A DNA stretch of 56,349 nt, taken from positions 1 through 56,349 of the forward strand of contig JAJXZR010000001.1 in NCBI GenBank assembly GCA_021779915.1. The letters run 5' to 3'. The first letter of the stretch is position 1. The number at the start of each line of letters is the position of its first letter. The notes below the pieces were generated by a model that was given only the letters and a program-made list of their open reading frames with translations, had not been told where the DNA came from and searched no databases. The position numbers were made by a program, and so were the translations under genes. This stretch comes from a bacterium. GTDB taxonomy: Bacteria > Patescibacteriota > Minisyncoccia > CAIUEV01. Shown one piece after another: positions 44,179 to 52,141 of the stretch.

Positions 44179-44216
44179 TCAAAAAACAAAGCCCGCAAAA
44201 TAATGAGGGCTTTGTT
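44179..44216 (-). terminator. Intrinsic terminator after the dedA-like gene
   Basis: AACAAAGCCC pairs with GGGCTTTGTT across a 12-base loop. On the minus strand the stem is followed by a run of T (GTTTTTTG). It lies about 57 bases after the stop codon of the DedA-family gene and isolates it from tRNA-His. Confidence 0.8.
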
Positions 44217-44272
44217 AATAGTTAGCACGCCAAAAGACTTAAACGAAAACTGCAAAAAAGGCTCATCTTTTC

Positions 44273-44896
44273 TCACTCCTTTTCCATATTCTTCATAAAT
44301 CTAACTGCTAAATAATAAGAAACAATCAGCAAAATAGTTATTCCAACCGTTACTTCGGCTGTATAGCTAAGGTAATTGTTAATTTGTTTATAGGATTCCC
44401 CAAAATAATACCCAATAAGAACTAGAAGAAACGATTTTGGTAAAGTTCCTACAAGATTAAAAAAAACAAATTTGCCGATTGGAACTTTGGCTACCCCGGC
44501 CGCAAACAGAAATACTGATCCTATCCCTTGAGTAACTTTAGATATAAGCAACGTTTTACCAGCATGCTTTTTAAAATATTTTTCAAGCTTTAAAATTCTT
44601 GCATTGCTTGCTCCCGTAATTTTTCTCCATCCCAGAGCAATAGAAGTGTTTCTTCCCCAACGACCCAGAAAATAATACAAGAGATCGCCCACGACATCCC
44701 CCAAAACCAAGATAAAATAAGCTGTCACAAAATTAATTTTTCCATGGGCAGAAAGAAAACCGGAGAGAACAGCCACAATTGGACCTTCAAAAACGGATAT
44801 GGGAAATATTACCCAATATTTGTAGGTTGCTAGCCAGAGAAGAATGTTTTGAAGTGAAAAAAACATTTTAATGAAATCAAAAACCATAAAAATCAC
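44273..44896 (-). CDS. DedA-family membrane protein
   Basis: DedA proteins are now thought to move or scramble membrane lipids such as undecaprenyl phosphate. Motifs include FPISVFEGPIVAVLSGFLSA with an acidic residue in the re-entrant loop, FILVLGDVVGDLLYYFLGRW, and KHAGKTLLISKVTQGIG with FAAGVAKVPIGKFVFFNLVG. The length of 207 with four or five helices is normal. The family's usual FxxR...G motif is replaced by LISKVTQGIG, so the Arg is missing, a modest deviation. It has its own terminator downstream, and a fold-back element lies upstream. Confidence 0.87.
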   Translation of the reverse strand: MIFMVFDFIKMFFSLQNILLWLATYKYWVIFPISVFEGPIVAVLSGFLSAHGKINFVTAYFILVLGDVVGDLLYYFLGRWGRNTSIALGWRKITGASNARILKLEKYFKKHAGKTLLISKVTQGIGSVFLFAAGVAKVPIGKFVFFNLVGTLPKSFLLVLIGYYFGESYKQINNYLSYTAEVTVGITILLIVSYYLAVRFMKNMEKE

Positions 44897-44951
44897 TTTC
44901 TATGACATCAGATTAACAAGTTTTTATCTAATTTGGTAATATTTATTGGTT

Positions 44952-45076
44952 ATCGAATTTCAAAATAGTTTTTGAGGAATTTTTTCTTAATTTATTGTGA
45001 GGACTTGTGTGAGCGAAGCGAGTTCCGCAACAAGAAATTAAGAAAAAATTCCTTAAAAACTATTTTGAAATTCGAT
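44952..45076. repeat. Long fold-back element C (47-bp stem, conserved loop)
   Basis: The left arm 44952-44998 pairs with 45030-45076, with one G-T pair and one A-G mismatch. The 31-base loop has GAGCGAAGCGAGTTCCGCA as in B. It sits in the divergent space between the dedA-like gene and rpsT, ending 3 bases before the rpsT -35 box. Confidence 0.9.
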
Positions 45077-45079
45077 TTA

Positions 45080-45108
45080 TTTACAGAATTTAAGAATTAA
45101 GATATAAA
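45080..45108 (+). promoter_or_regulatory. Promoter of rpsT
   Basis: TTTACA (45080-45085) and TATAAA (45103-45108) are separated by exactly 17 bases, each 5 of 6 against the sigma-70 consensus. Transcription would begin about 27 bases before the start codon. It lies immediately outside fold-back element C. Confidence 0.6.
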
Positions 45109-45141
45109 AGAGGAGATAAGTTTTAAAAGTAAGATAATTCA

Positions 45142-45417
45142 ATGCCTAACAAATCAGCCGGAAAAAAATATTTAAAAGTTTCCAAGAAAAACAATGCCCG
45201 TAATGTTGCAGTTAAAGATAAGATGAAGAAAGTTGTCAAAAGCATGAAGGAAACTCTGAAAAGCGAGGGAGCGACAAAAAAGGTGGAGGAACTTCTTAAA
45301 GAGGCCACTAAAATTATTGATCGAGCCGCTCAGAAAAAAGTCATCAAGAAAAACACAGCTGCCAGAAAAAAAAGTCGGTTATATAAAAAACTAAAGGCAA
45401 CTAAGGAGAAAAAATAA
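45142..45417 (+). CDS. rpsT: 30S ribosomal protein S20
   Basis: This is a small basic helical protein bound to 16S rRNA. The sequence begins MPNKSAGKKYLKVSKKNNAR, has KMKKVVKSMKETL and ends with the S20 signature IIDRAAQKKVIKKNTAARKKSRLYKKL. The length of 91 is normal. It is a single-gene unit with a clear promoter and terminator. Confidence 0.95.
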   Translation: MPNKSAGKKYLKVSKKNNARNVAVKDKMKKVVKSMKETLKSEGATKKVEELLKEATKIIDRAAQKKVIKKNTAARKKSRLYKKLKATKEKK

Positions 45418-45428
45418 GATTTCAAAGC

Positions 45429-45466
45429 ATTTAAAAAGACCCGCTGTCAAAAGGGTCTTTTTAAAT
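45429..45466. terminator. Two-way intrinsic terminator after rpsT
   Basis: ATTTAAAAAGACCC pairs perfectly with GGGTCTTTTTAAAT, a 14-base-pair stem with a 10-base loop and A/T runs on both sides. It can serve rpsT on the plus strand and the phosphoesterase gene (ending at 45496) on the minus strand. Confidence 0.85.
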
Positions 45467-45495
45467 TTATCCTTTTAAAATTTCAAATTAACTTT

Positions 45496-46425
45496 TTATT
45501 TTCCCACAAAATCGAACTTGTTTAAAAGTTTTCCGTTAGTTTTGTAAGCACGTACAGTAATTTTTTTTCCTTTTACGTCTACCAGCACATAACTGTTTTT
45601 TGTATAATAATAATCGGACATCCCTTTTTTTGGAACTTTGGCGGACGTTGAAGCGTTAGTGTTGCCGACAATGAACTGGTAAACTTCGTTTTTTACTCCA
45701 GGAAGAAGATCGACAGTGATTTTTTTTCTGGTGTAAAGGTGTTCGTGTCCAGAAAAGACTGCCGTGACTTTGTAATCAGAAAGAATATTCCAAAGCTCAT
45801 CTCGTTCAGAAGGATTCTTATCTAAACTTTTACCTACCTTGGAATTTGTGGGCCAGGCTGGCTCGTGAAAAAAAACAAAAACATTCTCTCGCGTGTTATT
45901 GTTTAGATCTTCTTCTAGCCAAGTTCTTTGATCGCTGTCAACATCGTGATCATCAGGATTTTGACTGTTAAGGAAAACAAAGTGGGAATTCCCGTAATTG
46001 AAAGAATAAACCGTTTCATCATAACTGGAAGAGGGACTGTTGCCAGGAAGACTAAAAACTTCCTGCCAAATATCATCTGCAGAGGTATCCGTTCGGTCGT
46101 TGTCTCCCATTGTCAGATAGTATTTGGAAAACTTTGACTTTAGGATATCCTTAAAACTGGTAAATCTGGTCTTGCAAACATCATCACCCCCGCAAGAAGT
46201 GCTCATATCCCCCATAGAAACAATAAACTTTGATTTGGCTGTAGAAATCTTCTTTACCGCTTTTTGTAAGGGGCCATTGGAAATGTCTGGATTAAACTTT
46301 TCGCTGTCCCCCACAATACCAAAAGTAAAATTCGACGTACTTGCACTTGCCCTATTACCCACTTGAAAAAGCAAGAGAGCAAAGCTCAAAAACAAACACC
46401 AAGAAAGTTTGTTTTTTGTTTTCAT
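45496..46425 (-). CDS. Secreted calcineurin-like metallophosphoesterase
   Basis: Residues 1-28 are a signal peptide (LFLSFALLLFQVGNRASA). The metal-binding motifs appear in order: FGIVGDSE, VSMGDMST, YLTMGDNDR, VFFHEPAW and VFSGHEHLYTR, as in purple acid phosphatase-like enzymes. The C-terminal 60 residues form a beta domain (MSDYYYTKNSYVLVDVKGKK). It likely hydrolyses phosphate esters outside the cell, a way to salvage phosphate or nucleotides from a host. Two cysteines in TSCGGDDVC may pair. It is expressed alone between rpsT and dnaG. Confidence 0.88.
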   Translation of the reverse strand: MKTKNKLSWCLFLSFALLLFQVGNRASASTSNFTFGIVGDSEKFNPDISNGPLQKAVKKISTAKSKFIVSMGDMSTSCGGDDVCKTRFTSFKDILKSKFSKYYLTMGDNDRTDTSADDIWQEVFSLPGNSPSSSYDETVYSFNYGNSHFVFLNSQNPDDHDVDSDQRTWLEEDLNNNTRENVFVFFHEPAWPTNSKVGKSLDKNPSERDELWNILSDYKVTAVFSGHEHLYTRKKITVDLLPGVKNEVYQFIVGNTNASTSAKVPKKGMSDYYYTKNSYVLVDVKGKKITVRAYKTNGKLLNKFDFVGK

Positions 46426-46489
46426 TTTTGTTAAATAAATTAAATTAAAATACCAACTTTTTTTAACATTTTTTTATAAAAATTGCATT

Positions 46490-48346
46490 TCACGATTTAT
46501 TTTTACCATCTTTAATCTTTTGATTAAAGGCGTTCAGTTCCTCAAAAAGCCTTTTTAATTCCATTTTATCGCCTTGTTTTTCAGCCGTTTTTATTAAATT
46601 TACTAAAACTCTTTTTTCTTCCTGCAAGTTCTCCTCTAAAAGATTGTCTAGACAATACAAAAGCTCTTTTTTTTGTTCCTCCAGATCATCTTCGTTCGTT
46701 AGTTCCATTTCCTTTTCAATCTTAATGGCAATTTTTGAAGCTTCCAATTCTAAATTACGGCTTTCAAACTTGAAGTCTCCCGATTTTACTTTTTCTAGGG
46801 ATTTGTCATCTAAACCCTTTAAAAATTTTTTCACTTCTTTCCAAATGCTGAAAATTTCGGGACTTTTAAAATAAACATTTTGCATCCTCTCCCTCAGAAC
46901 AAAATAAAGTTTCGGATAATTAAAAATCAGTCCGACTATCCTTTCTTCCAACAAAAATTTTCTCCCTTTTTCTTGGTTTAAGGGGGTATTTTCCGCGCCG
47001 ATATTTTGATTAACTGACTCAACAGTTGATTTTTGTTCTTTTTTCAATTTTTCAAACAGAAAATTTTCCGGGACTTGGACTTCTTCGGAAAGTTTTCTCA
47101 CAAAATGCGATTTTTCCACTTCGGAAGGCACTTTGGCGATCATCTTGATTAGCCGGTCAGCAAGGGATTTCTTTTGGTCAAGGGACAGTATCCTTTTTTT
47201 AAAAGCTAAATCAAAAAAATAGCCTAAAACACTCTTGCTCTTACGTGCTTTTCTTTTCCATTTTTCAGGATCCTCTTTGGCAATATCCGCCACATCTGTT
47301 CCGACCTTAAGGGAAATTACCTTGACGTCCAATTCATCTTCCCAAGCGAGTTCTGCTCCTCTTTTGGTGGCTTTAACTCCGGCCATATCACCGTCAAAAG
47401 CCAAAACTACTCTTTTGGTATATCGGCGCAGGAATTGAAGGTGCTTTTTGGAAAGCGCTGTTCCACAAGTGGCTACAGCCTGATTAACTCCGACTTGATG
47501 GCTTAAAACCACATCCAGATTACCTTCTAAGAGTATTACCTCCCCTTCTTCGCGAATAAAGGGCTTAGCCAAATGAAAACCGTAGAGCAGACTCCCCTTA
47601 TCATAAAGTAACGTTTGGGGAGTATTGACATATTTGCCTTGAGTGGTAGTATCACCGGGAAGAACTCGTGCAGAAAAACCAACCGGTCTTCCTAAACTGT
47701 CAAAGATAGGAAAAATCGCTCGCCCCTTGAAACGATCCATAAACAGCCTAGAATTTCCGCTTTGGTATTGAAAAACACTGCCACTTTCCAATATTTCTTC
47801 TGGGGAAAAACCTTGAGATTTTAAATTATCAAAGAGGGCAGTGGGGAAACCATTATTATTTTTTCGAGGCGAATATCCCAAGCGAAACTGCTTAATCGTT
47901 TCGGGTTTTAAACCGCGTGAAATATAGTAATCATAAGCTTCTTTACCTTCTATTGATTGCAGGGCGTTTTCAAAAAACAAAGTGGTTGATTCTAAAATAC
48001 GAAATAAAATTTCCTTCCTACTTCCCCGACCATCACTTAAGGCGCTAGACCTCATTCCTTGGTATTTACTAGGGTCAAGGCCTGCTTTTTCCGCCAGCAT
48101 TTTAAGCGCTTCTTTGAACTCTAGACCCTCCATCTCTTCGGCAAAAGTAATTATATCTCCTCCCTTAGCGCATCCAAAACAGTGAAAAATTTGTTTTTCC
48201 CGACTTACCATAAAAGAAGGAGTTTTCTCTTTGTGAAAAGGACAAAGACCCCGAAAATTTGATCCAGCTGGAGTAAGTTTCAAGTATCCGGAAATAAATT
48301 CCACAATATCAGTCCGATCTTTTACATCATCCACGAGAGAACGCAT
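46490..48346 (-). CDS. dnaG: DNA primase
   Basis: It makes RNA primers for the replication fork. The N-terminal CHC2 zinc finger has C35, H38, C56 and C59 (RGLCPFHKEKTPSF, HCFGCAKGGDI). The catalytic core has GYSPRKNNNGFP, the RAIFPIFDSLGRPVGFSARV block and a Toprim domain with VILLEGNLDVV and VVLAFDGDMAGVKATKRG. The C-terminal helicase-binding part is helical and diverged. The length of 618 is normal. No rpoD follows, unlike in many bacteria; next downstream is the phosphoesterase gene. It starts 72 bases from a MITE. Confidence 0.96.
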   Translation of the reverse strand: MRSLVDDVKDRTDIVEFISGYLKLTPAGSNFRGLCPFHKEKTPSFMVSREKQIFHCFGCAKGGDIITFAEEMEGLEFKEALKMLAEKAGLDPSKYQGMRSSALSDGRGSRKEILFRILESTTLFFENALQSIEGKEAYDYYISRGLKPETIKQFRLGYSPRKNNNGFPTALFDNLKSQGFSPEEILESGSVFQYQSGNSRLFMDRFKGRAIFPIFDSLGRPVGFSARVLPGDTTTQGKYVNTPQTLLYDKGSLLYGFHLAKPFIREEGEVILLEGNLDVVLSHQVGVNQAVATCGTALSKKHLQFLRRYTKRVVLAFDGDMAGVKATKRGAELAWEDELDVKVISLKVGTDVADIAKEDPEKWKRKARKSKSVLGYFFDLAFKKRILSLDQKKSLADRLIKMIAKVPSEVEKSHFVRKLSEEVQVPENFLFEKLKKEQKSTVESVNQNIGAENTPLNQEKGRKFLLEERIVGLIFNYPKLYFVLRERMQNVYFKSPEIFSIWKEVKKFLKGLDDKSLEKVKSGDFKFESRNLELEASKIAIKIEKEMELTNEDDLEEQKKELLYCLDNLLEENLQEEKRVLVNLIKTAEKQGDKMELKRLFEELNAFNQKIKDGKNKS

Positions 48347-48417
48347 AAAAATATGTTAAAATAATTTTTAGAATTATACCTTGTAGGAATTGTAGAATAA
48401 ATAAAAAGAAAAGACCA

Positions 48418-48663
48418 TGTGCCATTCCGGGCTTGACCCGGAATCCAGGATAGTAAAACTTAAAATTCCAAGAAACAAGAGACAAATTGCAAACAAATTC
48501 AAGCATCACAAATTCCAAATAAAAAAAATAATGTTTTGAATTTGGAAAATTGTATCTTGTTTGCCTGCCTGCCGGTAGGCGGGTAATTTGTTTCTTGGAA
48601 TTTGGAATTTTGCTAGATTAATTCTATCCTCCTGGATCCCCGGTCGACACGCCGGGGATGACA
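48418..48663. mobile_element. MITE-like element with TGTGCCATTCC/GGATGACA ends, copy 4, with nested repeats
   Basis: The left end is diverged (CCATTCCGGGCTTGACCCGG then AATCCAGG). The right end is the standard GGTCGACACGCCGGGGATGACA form, given here as its last 20 bases plus two. Inside, AAAATTCCAAGAAACAAG and its complement CTTGGAATTTGGAATTTT form a second inverted pair. Between those lies the palindrome CCTGCCTGCCGGTAGGC (48564-48580). It separates dnaG from murC and holds no gene. The spacer 48347-48691 contains nothing else. Confidence 0.7.
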
Positions 48664-48691
48664 TATATTTGAAAATTTTAATTAAATCCCA

Positions 48692-50278
48692 ATGTCTCCT
48701 CAAAACAATCTCCTCAAATCTTCCAAAAACATCCACCTTGTCGGCATCAAAGGCGTCGGTATGACGGCTTTGGCCGAGATATTGAAAAATCAGGGAAAAA
48801 TTATAAGCGGTTCGGACACCCAGGAGAAGTTTTTTACCGATAAGGTTTTAGAAAAGCTCAAAATACCTTTCAAAGAAGGATTTGAGGCTTCTAATTTGTC
48901 CAATAAAACTGATTTAATCATTTATTCCACTGCTTATAATCCGGAAGTTCATCCGGAAATTCAAGCTGGTATCGAACGAGGAATTTCCACTATCACTTAT
49001 CCTGAAGCAGTTGGGCAGTTGTTTAATGAATCCCTGGGAATTGCCGTTTGTGGAACTCACGGTAAAACCACCACCTCGGCTATCTTGGCAACGGCTCTGA
49101 AAAAAATAGGGTTTGACCCAACTGCCTTGATTGGTAGCAATGTTTTAGGATGGGGAAGCAATTCGATCTCAGGGAAAAGCCCGCTCCTCGTTTTGGAGGC
49201 AGATGAACATCAAAACAAACTTCGATTCTATAATCCTTGGGGATTGATTGTCACTAACATCGATTATGACCATCCTGATTTTTATCCAACCAAGGAAGAT
49301 TATTTTTTGAGTTTTAAGAATTTTATTCAAAAATGGAAAGAAAATAAAACAATTCTAACAAAAATACTGATTTTAAACGGGGAAGACGCTAATACTCAAA
49401 AACTAATCACTGGTTTAAAGCTAAAAAATACAGAAAAAGAGCTGATCGGTTTTTTTGGTAAAGACATTCGAGATGAGGAAAATAATAACTCATCGGAAAA
49501 TAATAAAGGTCAAGTTAGTCTTAAAATATCTTTACCTTCTAAAGCACTGCCTTTTGAAAGTCAACCGGATTTGATAATAAATATTAAAACCCCGCTTGTT
49601 GGTGAACATAATCTTTCTAATCTCAGGGCTGCTGCTACTTTTCTGGCTTTTTTTCTGCTTTCTCTTTGGAAAAACAAGAATTATCCCTTACTTTTTCCTC
49701 GAGAAAAAAATCAATTAAAAATCGATCGTTTCAAAACTATTCTCTGGCTAAAAACCGAAATTAAAAATGTGGAGCAGGAAGAGAATTGGCTTAAAGAACT
49801 TTCCGAGTTGATCTCGTCGGGTCTGTCGTCTTTTCAAGGAACCGAAAGACGATTTGAACTAAAAGGAAAAAAGGGTAACGTTTTGGTTTACGATGATTAC
49901 GCCCATCATCCAGCAGAGATTAGAGCTACTTTGTCCGCCGTAAAACAAGCTTTTCCGAATCACGAAATTTTTGTCCTTTTTCATCCCCACACCTTCAGTC
50001 GAACCAAAACTTTTCTTAAAGATTTTGCCAAGTCGCTTGAGATTGCTGACCGAATCGGAATCCTAGAAATTTACGGTTCCGCCCGGGAAGAAAGTGGGGA
50101 AGTCAGCAGTCAAGATATTATCAATCTTATTTCCAAAGACAAAAAAGTGGTTCATTATTTTAAAAATCATAAAGAGGCGTTAGAATTTCTCAATAGTCAA
50201 TCCTTCGATAAACCCACGATTTTTCTAACTATAGGAGCGGGGGATGTTTGGAGAGTGGGAGAGAAATGGCTGGGATAA
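48692..50278 (+). CDS. murC: UDP-N-acetylmuramate-L-alanine ligase
   Basis: It adds the first amino acid to the peptidoglycan precursor in the cytoplasm. The N-terminal Rossmann part is NIHLVGIKGVGMTALAEIL with SGSDTQEKFF. The ATP loop is GTHGKTTT at residues 121-128. The central part has LVLEADEHQ and VTNIDYDHPDF, and the C-terminal domain has QGTERRFELKGKKGNVLVYD, YAHHPAEIRATLSAV and HPHTFSRTKTF. At 528 residues it is longer than the usual 460-490, with an insertion around 230-275 that is Asn/Lys-rich. The related ligase Mpl is an alternative, but the DDYAHHP block fits MurC. Presence of murC supports a real wall. Confidence 0.92.
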   Translation: MSPQNNLLKSSKNIHLVGIKGVGMTALAEILKNQGKIISGSDTQEKFFTDKVLEKLKIPFKEGFEASNLSNKTDLIIYSTAYNPEVHPEIQAGIERGISTITYPEAVGQLFNESLGIAVCGTHGKTTTSAILATALKKIGFDPTALIGSNVLGWGSNSISGKSPLLVLEADEHQNKLRFYNPWGLIVTNIDYDHPDFYPTKEDYFLSFKNFIQKWKENKTILTKILILNGEDANTQKLITGLKLKNTEKELIGFFGKDIRDEENNNSSENNKGQVSLKISLPSKALPFESQPDLIINIKTPLVGEHNLSNLRAAATFLAFFLLSLWKNKNYPLLFPREKNQLKIDRFKTILWLKTEIKNVEQEENWLKELSELISSGLSSFQGTERRFELKGKKGNVLVYDDYAHHPAEIRATLSAVKQAFPNHEIFVLFHPHTFSRTKTFLKDFAKSLEIADRIGILEIYGSAREESGEVSSQDIINLISKDKKVVHYFKNHKEALEFLNSQSFDKPTIFLTIGAGDVWRVGEKWLG

Positions 50279-50280
50279 TT

Positions 50281-50390
50281 AAAATTAAAAATGCAAAATT
50301 AAAAATTGTGGAGTGAGCTGTCGCTCACATTTTAATTAATTGTCACTTTTAGCGACACCGAAATTTTGCATTTTGCATTTTTAATTTTGA
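50281..50390. repeat. TGTCGC-core inverted repeat, copy 4
   Basis: The outer arms AAAATTAAAAATGCAAAATT and AATTTTGCATTTTGCATTTT are complementary. The inner part is GTGAGCTGTCGCTCACA, itself a perfect small hairpin, followed by TGTCACTTTTAGCGACACC. It lies between murC and the flippase gene, 1-3 bases after the murC stop. Confidence 0.7.
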
Positions 50391-50399
50391 ATTAATATT

Positions 50400-51854
50400 T
50401 TGCTCGCCAAATCCTTCTTTTTTGTTCTAATTAGTGAAATTTTTTTCAATCTTTCTGGTTATATTGTCCACAGTGGGATGGGGCGGATTTTGGGACCGGC
50501 GGGGTATGGTCGTTATGGAGTGGTGATCACGCTTTCTACTATGATTATAATTCTCATCGGAAATGGTATTCCGACGGCGATGGCAAAGTATTTAAGCGAG
50601 ATTTTTGAAAAGAAACCGGGACTAGTGCCAATTATTAAAAGACAAGCGGCGATACTACAAACATTGTTGATTGGCTCAGTTACGGTTTTATTCTATTTTT
50701 TTTCCCCTCTTATTTCTGACGTCCTAGGTGACAGTAGCTTAACGCCCTTATTTCAGATTTCCGCTTTTATTATCCCTTCTTTTGCTCTAGCGTCTTTTTA
50801 TTTTTCCTATTACACGGGAGTCCACAAATTCAAAGTTCAGGCAATCCTCAAAACCAGTCGTTCCATTTTTCGAGTAGTTTTTATTTTAGGGTTAGCCCTG
50901 CTCCTCAAAAGCCGTGGAATGGCTCTCCAAGGCGCTATTCTTGGCTATATTCTTGTTCCTCTTACAATTTTTTTTGAAGCCAGTCATTATAACTCTTACA
51001 AAAAACAAAAACCGGAAGGAAGTTTTAAATGGCAAAAATTATTGAAATACGCTTGGCCGGTCACACTTTTTATGATCGCTTACGAGTTTCTGATTACTAT
51101 TGACCTTTATATGGTAAAAGGTCTTTTGCGCGATGACTATTTAACTGGGATTTACAATGCGACTATTACAGTGGGTCGCATTCCTTATTATCTTTTTTAT
51201 GCTCTTACTATTATTTTGCTCCCCACCGTTTCCAGGTCTACCTCTAACAACAATCACGATGAAACAAAAAAACTGGTCAGCCAGTCACTTAGGTTAATGA
51301 CCATGTTTCTGGTACCTATCTGCATTTTAATGTCAGCATATTCGGCTCCAATCCTACAAATTTTTTATTCTAAGAGATTTCTAGCAGCCACAGAACCAAT
51401 GTCAATTTTTGTTTTTGGAGTAGGATTCTTGACCATTTTTTATGTTCTTACTTTTGTCATAAACGGAGCCGGAAAAGTGAAAGTACCAATGTACATCTCG
51501 TTTTTTGGACTCATCCTCAATATTATCCTCACCTATTTTCTTATCAAAAAATATGCTCTTCTTGGAGCTGTGTGGGGAACTTCTACGACATCTTTGATTG
51601 TCACACTGATTATGCTAGTCTACACTTATAAATTCTTCGGTTATTTATTTGAATTAAAAAGTTTTCTTAAAATTGTATTGGCTGGCTTATTACTTTCCAT
51701 TCCCGCTTTTCTTTTACCAAGGGAATCAATCTTTACGCTACCCATCGGCGCCTTAGAATTTGGATTTTATATTTTGCTCCTTTATTTATTCAAAGAATTT
51801 GGCAGTTTTGAGATTGATTTTTTTATGCGAATGGTTAGGAGGAAGAAGAAGTAA
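50400..51854 (+). CDS. Polysaccharide flippase (MOP/Wzx-MurJ-like exporter)
   Basis: This is a polytopic protein with about twelve to fourteen helices that would flip lipid-linked sugars across the membrane. The N-terminal ISEIFFNLSGYIVHSGMGRI, LGPAGYGRYGVVITLSTMII and GNGIPTAMAKYLSE are typical of the polysaccharide-biosynthesis branch. The central WPVTLFMIAYEFLITIDLYM and the mid-region NATITVGRIPYYLFYALTII also fit. The length is 484. The start is a TTG at 50400. It follows murC, so it may handle lipid II or a surface glycan carrier; the family alone does not decide this. Confidence 0.88.
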   Translation: MLAKSFFFVLISEIFFNLSGYIVHSGMGRILGPAGYGRYGVVITLSTMIIILIGNGIPTAMAKYLSEIFEKKPGLVPIIKRQAAILQTLLIGSVTVLFYFFSPLISDVLGDSSLTPLFQISAFIIPSFALASFYFSYYTGVHKFKVQAILKTSRSIFRVVFILGLALLLKSRGMALQGAILGYILVPLTIFFEASHYNSYKKQKPEGSFKWQKLLKYAWPVTLFMIAYEFLITIDLYMVKGLLRDDYLTGIYNATITVGRIPYYLFYALTIILLPTVSRSTSNNNHDETKKLVSQSLRLMTMFLVPICILMSAYSAPILQIFYSKRFLAATEPMSIFVFGVGFLTIFYVLTFVINGAGKVKVPMYISFFGLILNIILTYFLIKKYALLGAVWGTSTTSLIVTLIMLVYTYKFFGYLFELKSFLKIVLAGLLLSIPAFLLPRESIFTLPIGALEFGFYILLLYLFKEFGSFEIDFFMRMVRRKKK

Positions 51855-51871
51855 ATAGAACTTTATTTTTA

Positions 51872-52093
51872 TGTCATCCCGGACTTCTTGCCTAACGGTA
51901 GCAAAGAAGCGGGGTCTAGGTTAGTTTCACTAATTATTCTAATTGTTCTAATTATACTAATTGATCTAAAAAACACCAAAAACCAATAAATAAAATTTTT
52001 AAAAAATGGTTCTTGTGAATTTGTTTAGAATAATTAGATTAATTAGAATAATTTAAAAAGTTACTGGATCCCAGCTCGGAGGACGGGATGACA
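51872..52093. mobile_element. MITE-like element with TGTCATCC ends, copy 5
   Basis: The 222-base element begins TGTCATCCCGGACTTCTTGC and ends CGGGATGACA. Its interior is clearly related to that of copy 2 (TTCTAATTATACTAATTGA, AAACACCAAAAACCAATAAA and GAATTTGTTTAGAATAATTA have counterparts there). The left end contains TTCTTGCCTAACGGTAGCAA, a worn version of the nested 20-base palindrome. The last bases provide an in-frame ATG for the following gene. Confidence 0.75.
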
Positions 52094-52141
52094 CACTTTT
52101 TTCGATCTATCTTTATAAACTTGATAAACTTTATGAACTTT

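Noticed and set aside
38665-45076. Fold-back elements as ordinary rho-independent terminators
   Set aside because: Stems of 44-47 base pairs with a conserved 30-base loop are far larger than terminators, and two of the three lie between divergent genes where no transcript ends.
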